A program made the position numbers and the translations under genes. The notes beneath the pieces were generated by a model. It was not told the DNA's origin. It saw nothing but the letters and a program-made list of their open reading frames with translations, and ran no database searches. This document shows positions 42,771-45,205 of a DNA stretch of 45,205 nt, in pieces; positions within the stretch are counted from its first letter, which is position 1, and every line of letters starts with the position of its first letter. This DNA comes from Bacillota bacterium (GTDB lineage Bacteria > Bacillota > Clostridia > Christensenellales > CAG-138). Location: assembly GCA_023459335.1 (NCBI GenBank), contig JAEWUO010000034.1, positions 1-45,205 on the forward strand, in the 5' to 3' direction.

Positions 42771-42842
42771 ATGAGAATCGCGCGTACGGCGCATGAGAAT
42801 CTCATGAGGATTTTTATCCGGCATTTTTCGCGCAATTCTCAT
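42771..42842. promoter_or_regulatory. Repeated ATGAGAAT boxes, candidate response-regulator sites
   Basis: ATGAGAAT at 42771-42778 and 42793-42800, ATGAGGAT at 42804-42811, and the inverse ATTCTCAT at 42835-42842. They lie between the divergent glycosidase and response-regulator genes, just upstream of the latter's -35. Confidence 0.6.
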
Positions 42843-42852
42843 CCAATCTTCA

Positions 42853-42880
42853 TTGAATCGCGCCGCTTTCACGATATAAT
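42853..42880 (+). promoter_or_regulatory. Promoter of the two-component system
   Basis: TTGAAT (42853-42858), 16-base spacer, perfect TATAAT (42875-42880); start near 42887, leader about 43 bases. Confidence 0.75.
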
Positions 42881-42929
42881 GATAGAAAAGCCGCGTGTCT
42901 GCGGCAAAAATTTACAACAGGAGCGGCGT

Positions 42930-43622
42930 ATGCGAATTTTAATCGTCGAAGACGAAGCGGAAATCGTACGTTTTTTGACGCTCGAGCTCCAGCACGAGGG
43001 GTATCAGATCGCGAGCTGCGCGGACGGCCGTTCCGGCCTTGAGCGCGCGCTCTCAGGCGAATTCGACCTCGTGCTTTTAGACGTTATGCTGCCAGAGCTC
43101 AATGGAATCGAAGTGCTGCGCCGCCTGAGAAAAGAAAGCGCCGTGCCGGTCATCCTCGTCACCGCGCGCGACGCCGTCATGGAAAAGGTAAACGGCCTCG
43201 ATACGGGCGCGAATGATTACATCACGAAACCGTTTCACATTGAAGAACTTCTTGCGCGTATCCGCGCCGCGCTGCGAAAGGCGGACGCATCCGCGCAGAG
43301 CGCGTCCGGCGATACGCTCTCGATCGGCGATCTTATCCTGACGCCTTCCTCGCGGCAGGTCGTGCGCGCGGGGGAGATCGTCGATCTGACGAAAACACAG
43401 TACGACCTTTTAGAATACCTGTTGAGAAACCGCGATATCGTACTCACGCGCGACCAGATCTTAAGCCGCGTCTGGGGATACGAGTACGCGGGCAACAGCA
43501 ATGTGGTGGATGTTTACGTGCGTTACGTGCGGAACCGCATCCGCGACACGGAAGAGAGCCGGATCATCGAAACGGTACGGGGGATCGGATATGTCATACG
43601 CGATAAAACACGAAAAGAGTAA
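42930..43622 (+). CDS. OmpR/PhoB-family response regulator
   Basis: 230 residues. The receiver domain has E8-D9, the phosphoacceptor D51 (LVLLDVMLP), VTARD and K of ITKPF. The winged helix at about 130-230 contains LTKTQYDLLEYLLRN and YVRYVRNRI..IETVRGIGYVI. ATG 42930 has AGGAG upstream; the long in-frame extension covers the promoter and is rejected. It overlaps the kinase gene by 32 bases. Probably activates its own operon and perhaps the divergent glycosidase gene. Confidence 0.95.
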   Translation: MRILIVEDEAEIVRFLTLELQHEGYQIASCADGRSGLERALSGEFDLVLLDVMLPELNGIEVLRRLRKESAVPVILVTARDAVMEKVNGLDTGANDYITKPFHIEELLARIRAALRKADASAQSASGDTLSIGDLILTPSSRQVVRAGEIVDLTKTQYDLLEYLLRNRDIVLTRDQILSRVWGYEYAGNSNVVDVYVRYVRNRIRDTEESRIIETVRGIGYVIRDKTRKE

Positions 43623-44976
43623 GCTGTCAAGCCGTTTAGCCCGGGTGTTTGCGGCGCTGTTTTCCGCGATTTTTTTCCTGCTCTCCGTCGGCGTGTTCTT
43701 GCTGGCCTACCGATTTTTACTGCAAAAACAATGGGATCATTTGGTGATCACGCAGGAGCTCATCGGGGACAATCTGTTGGAGGAAGTCGAAGAAGGAGAA
43801 ACCCTCACGAACGCCGAGGTGCTCAGCGAGCTCAACGTGGACTCCAACATTTCCATCTTCATCTACGATAACGACGGCAAGCTGGTCAACCGCGTGCTGA
43901 ACTTCCCCGTGCCGGATGGCCGGCGATCCCGCAGCGGCCGCTCGCCGGAACCGTTCTTCTATGAAAACATGCTGATGCTGCGCGTATTCAGCCCGATCTC
44001 CGAACACGGCGTGACCTATGGCAGACTCGCCCTTGTATATCGCTTGTCCAGCGAGACATCGTTTCTCCGGCTGCTCGGGCTTTTACTGCTCGGGGCGAAT
44101 GTCGCGGGCGCCGCCATCGCGGTGCTCGTCAGCCGGCAGGCAAGCCGGCGCATGCTCGCGCCGATCGGGCAAATGATCGACGCGGCGAATCAGATCGGAA
44201 GTTCGACCATGGACGAGCGGCTGGAGGTGCCGGAGATTGACGACGAGCTGAAAAGCCTCGCGGTCACGATCAACAGCATGCTCGACCGCGTCTTTGCCGC
44301 TTATCATCAGCAGGGCCGTTTCGTCGCGGACGTATCGCACGAGCTGCGCACGCCGCTTGCGGTCATGCAGGGGAACATCGACCTGCTTTCGCGCTGGGGT
44401 ACGGAGGACCGCGCCGTGCTTCAGGACAGCATCCGCGCGCTGGAAAAGCAGACGGCCTATATGAGCGATCTGGTCGAAAACTTGCTCCTGCTCGCCCGCT
44501 ACGACAACGCGCAGACCTGCCTGAACCCAACGGAATTTCAGGTCGGAGCGCTCTTTTCGGAACTCGTCGAGGAGCAGGCGCTCATCGACCCCGCGCACGC
44601 CTATCGCATCGAAATCCCGCAGGACGATACGATCACGGCCGACCGTGCGATGATCCGGCAGCTGCTGCGCGCGCTGGTCGACAACAGCGTCAAGTACACG
44701 CCGGAAGGAGGGACGATCCGGTTTTCCTGTGTACGGGAGGAAGGCGCGGTTTCCATCTCCGTGTCGGACGACGGCTGCGGCATGGACGCGGAGGCATGCG
44801 CGCATATCTTCGAGCGGTTTTACCGCGTTGACGCGGCGCGCGCCCGGGCGACGGGCGGGATGGGCCTCGGGCTTTCCATCGTGCTGGCGATTGCGCAGGC
44901 GCACGGAGGCACCACGCGGGCGCAGAGCGAACCCGGCCAAGGAACCACCGTCATCGTAACGATTCCGCAGCCGTAA
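43591..44976 (+). CDS. Sensor histidine kinase
   Basis: 461 residues. Membrane helices at about 18-43 and 160-182 flank an extracytoplasmic sensor of about 115 residues. A HAMP region follows, then the HisKA motif FVADVSHELRTPL with H250. The ATPase domain has the N box (LVDNSVKYTPEGG), DDGCGMD, FERFYR and GGMGLGLSI. It pairs with the upstream response regulator, with overlapping genes. The ATG at 43591 lies within the regulator gene after GGGGGATCGG. The signal is unknown; the divergent glycosidase suggests cell-envelope sensing. Confidence 0.95.
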   Translation: MSYAIKHEKSKLSSRLARVFAALFSAIFFLLSVGVFLLAYRFLLQKQWDHLVITQELIGDNLLEEVEEGETLTNAEVLSELNVDSNISIFIYDNDGKLVNRVLNFPVPDGRRSRSGRSPEPFFYENMLMLRVFSPISEHGVTYGRLALVYRLSSETSFLRLLGLLLLGANVAGAAIAVLVSRQASRRMLAPIGQMIDAANQIGSSTMDERLEVPEIDDELKSLAVTINSMLDRVFAAYHQQGRFVADVSHELRTPLAVMQGNIDLLSRWGTEDRAVLQDSIRALEKQTAYMSDLVENLLLLARYDNAQTCLNPTEFQVGALFSELVEEQALIDPAHAYRIEIPQDDTITADRAMIRQLLRALVDNSVKYTPEGGTIRFSCVREEGAVSISVSDDGCGMDAEACAHIFERFYRVDAARARATGGMGLGLSIVLAIAQAHGGTTRAQSEPGQGTTVIVTIPQP

Positions 44977-44984
44977 CCAAAATC

Positions 44985-45009
44985 AAGCGTCTCCTTCTCG
45001 GAGGCGCTT
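44985..45009 (+). terminator. Hairpin after the histidine kinase gene
   Basis: AAGCGTCTCC pairs with GGAGGCGCTT (one G-U), loop of five, nine bases after the stop. No clear U run follows, so termination is probable but not certain. Confidence 0.65.
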
Positions 45010-45036
45010 CAGTCTGTCAAAAAAGTCTCCGGGTTT

Positions 45037-45200
45037 GTTAAGGGTCGCAACCCTTAACCGACCAAATCCGGCTGCGTCGGTTGATCCGACGCAACGGATC
45101 GCCCAGCATGGGCGGTTTCCCTATGCGTTTTGCCGCCTGGGAGCCCGAAGGGCGAGAGGCAAAACGTAGTTGTCCCGTCAAAAAGCTAGTTTTTTGACGG
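45037..45200. other. Run of consecutive hairpins, possible structured RNA or repeat element
   Basis: Five stems in a row: GTTAAGGGT/ACCCTTAAC (45037-45058), TGCGTCGG/CCGACGCA (45073-45093), CGCCCA/TGGGCG (45100-45114), CGTTTTGCC/GGCAAAACG (45126-45166, enclosing a GCCC/GGGC hairpin) and CCGTCAAAAA/TTTTTGACGG (45175-45200). No open frame with a start signal is present. The element may continue past the window edge. Confidence 0.6.
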
Positions 45201-45205
45201 CCTCA

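Noticed and set aside
44977..45205. CRISPR array
   Set aside because: The repeated elements are different hairpins with no constant repeat or spacer length.

Overview
The window looks like the chromosome of an anaerobic, low-to-mid GC Firmicute (Clostridia-like). This rests on strong purine-rich ribosome binding sites, frequent TTG/GTG starts, the Ptb/butyrate kinase pair, a two-subunit transketolase, a LarA-type racemase, a YkvI-type transporter and a lipoprotein substrate-binding protein with a Thr/Ala/Glu-rich linker. It is an inference; no rRNA or other marker gene is present. I see no tRNA, rRNA, CRISPR array, transposase or phage structural gene.

Left part (1-11.8 kb, all minus strand): a surface-glycan locus reads leftward from a good promoter at 11801-11828. 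It holds a GtrII-like membrane glucosyltransferase, glucose-1-phosphate cytidylyltransferase (RfbF), a small ORF, a GtrA flippase, a YerE/IlvB-like ThDP enzyme, an extended SDR, a GtrB-like GT2 enzyme and a second GtrII paralogue. This is a Gtr-type glycan-decorating set combined with genes that could make a branched CDP-sugar. Downstream, running off the left edge, is a large STAND protein (DUF4062, then NACHT-like NTPase, then beta-propeller), a signalling or defence architecture.

Centre (12.2-25.4 kb, minus strand): one long co-directional cluster. It runs from a Zn-alcohol dehydrogenase and a Liv-type ABC importer (livHMGF) through butyrate kinase, phosphate butyryltransferase, a CoA-acylating aldehyde dehydrogenase, a molybdopterin oxidoreductase, a MobA-like protein, a GhrA-like 2-hydroxyacid dehydrogenase and an MFS transporter. 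The logic is import, oxidation to an acyl-CoA, then acyl-phosphate and ATP.

Right-centre (26-41 kb, both strands): SDR, enolase-superfamily dehydratase, TetR regulator, the Liv binding protein, a two-domain VOC protein, a ketose 3-epimerase, split transketolase, split UxaA-type dehydratase, LarA-type racemase, YkvI transporter and a DUF362 ferredoxin-like protein. The promoters in this region and that of the central cluster share an AAACAT-NN-ATGTTT operator-like palindrome, often lying on the -10/+1 region. I read this as one undescribed sugar-acid or hydroxy-acid catabolic regulon of several operons; the TetR gene in its middle is the candidate regulator.

Right end (41.2-45.2 kb): a small membrane protein and a phosphodiester glycosidase, divergent from an OmpR-type response regulator/histidine kinase pair whose promoter carries repeats of ATGAGAAT. 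The last 220 bases are an almost continuous run of hairpins.
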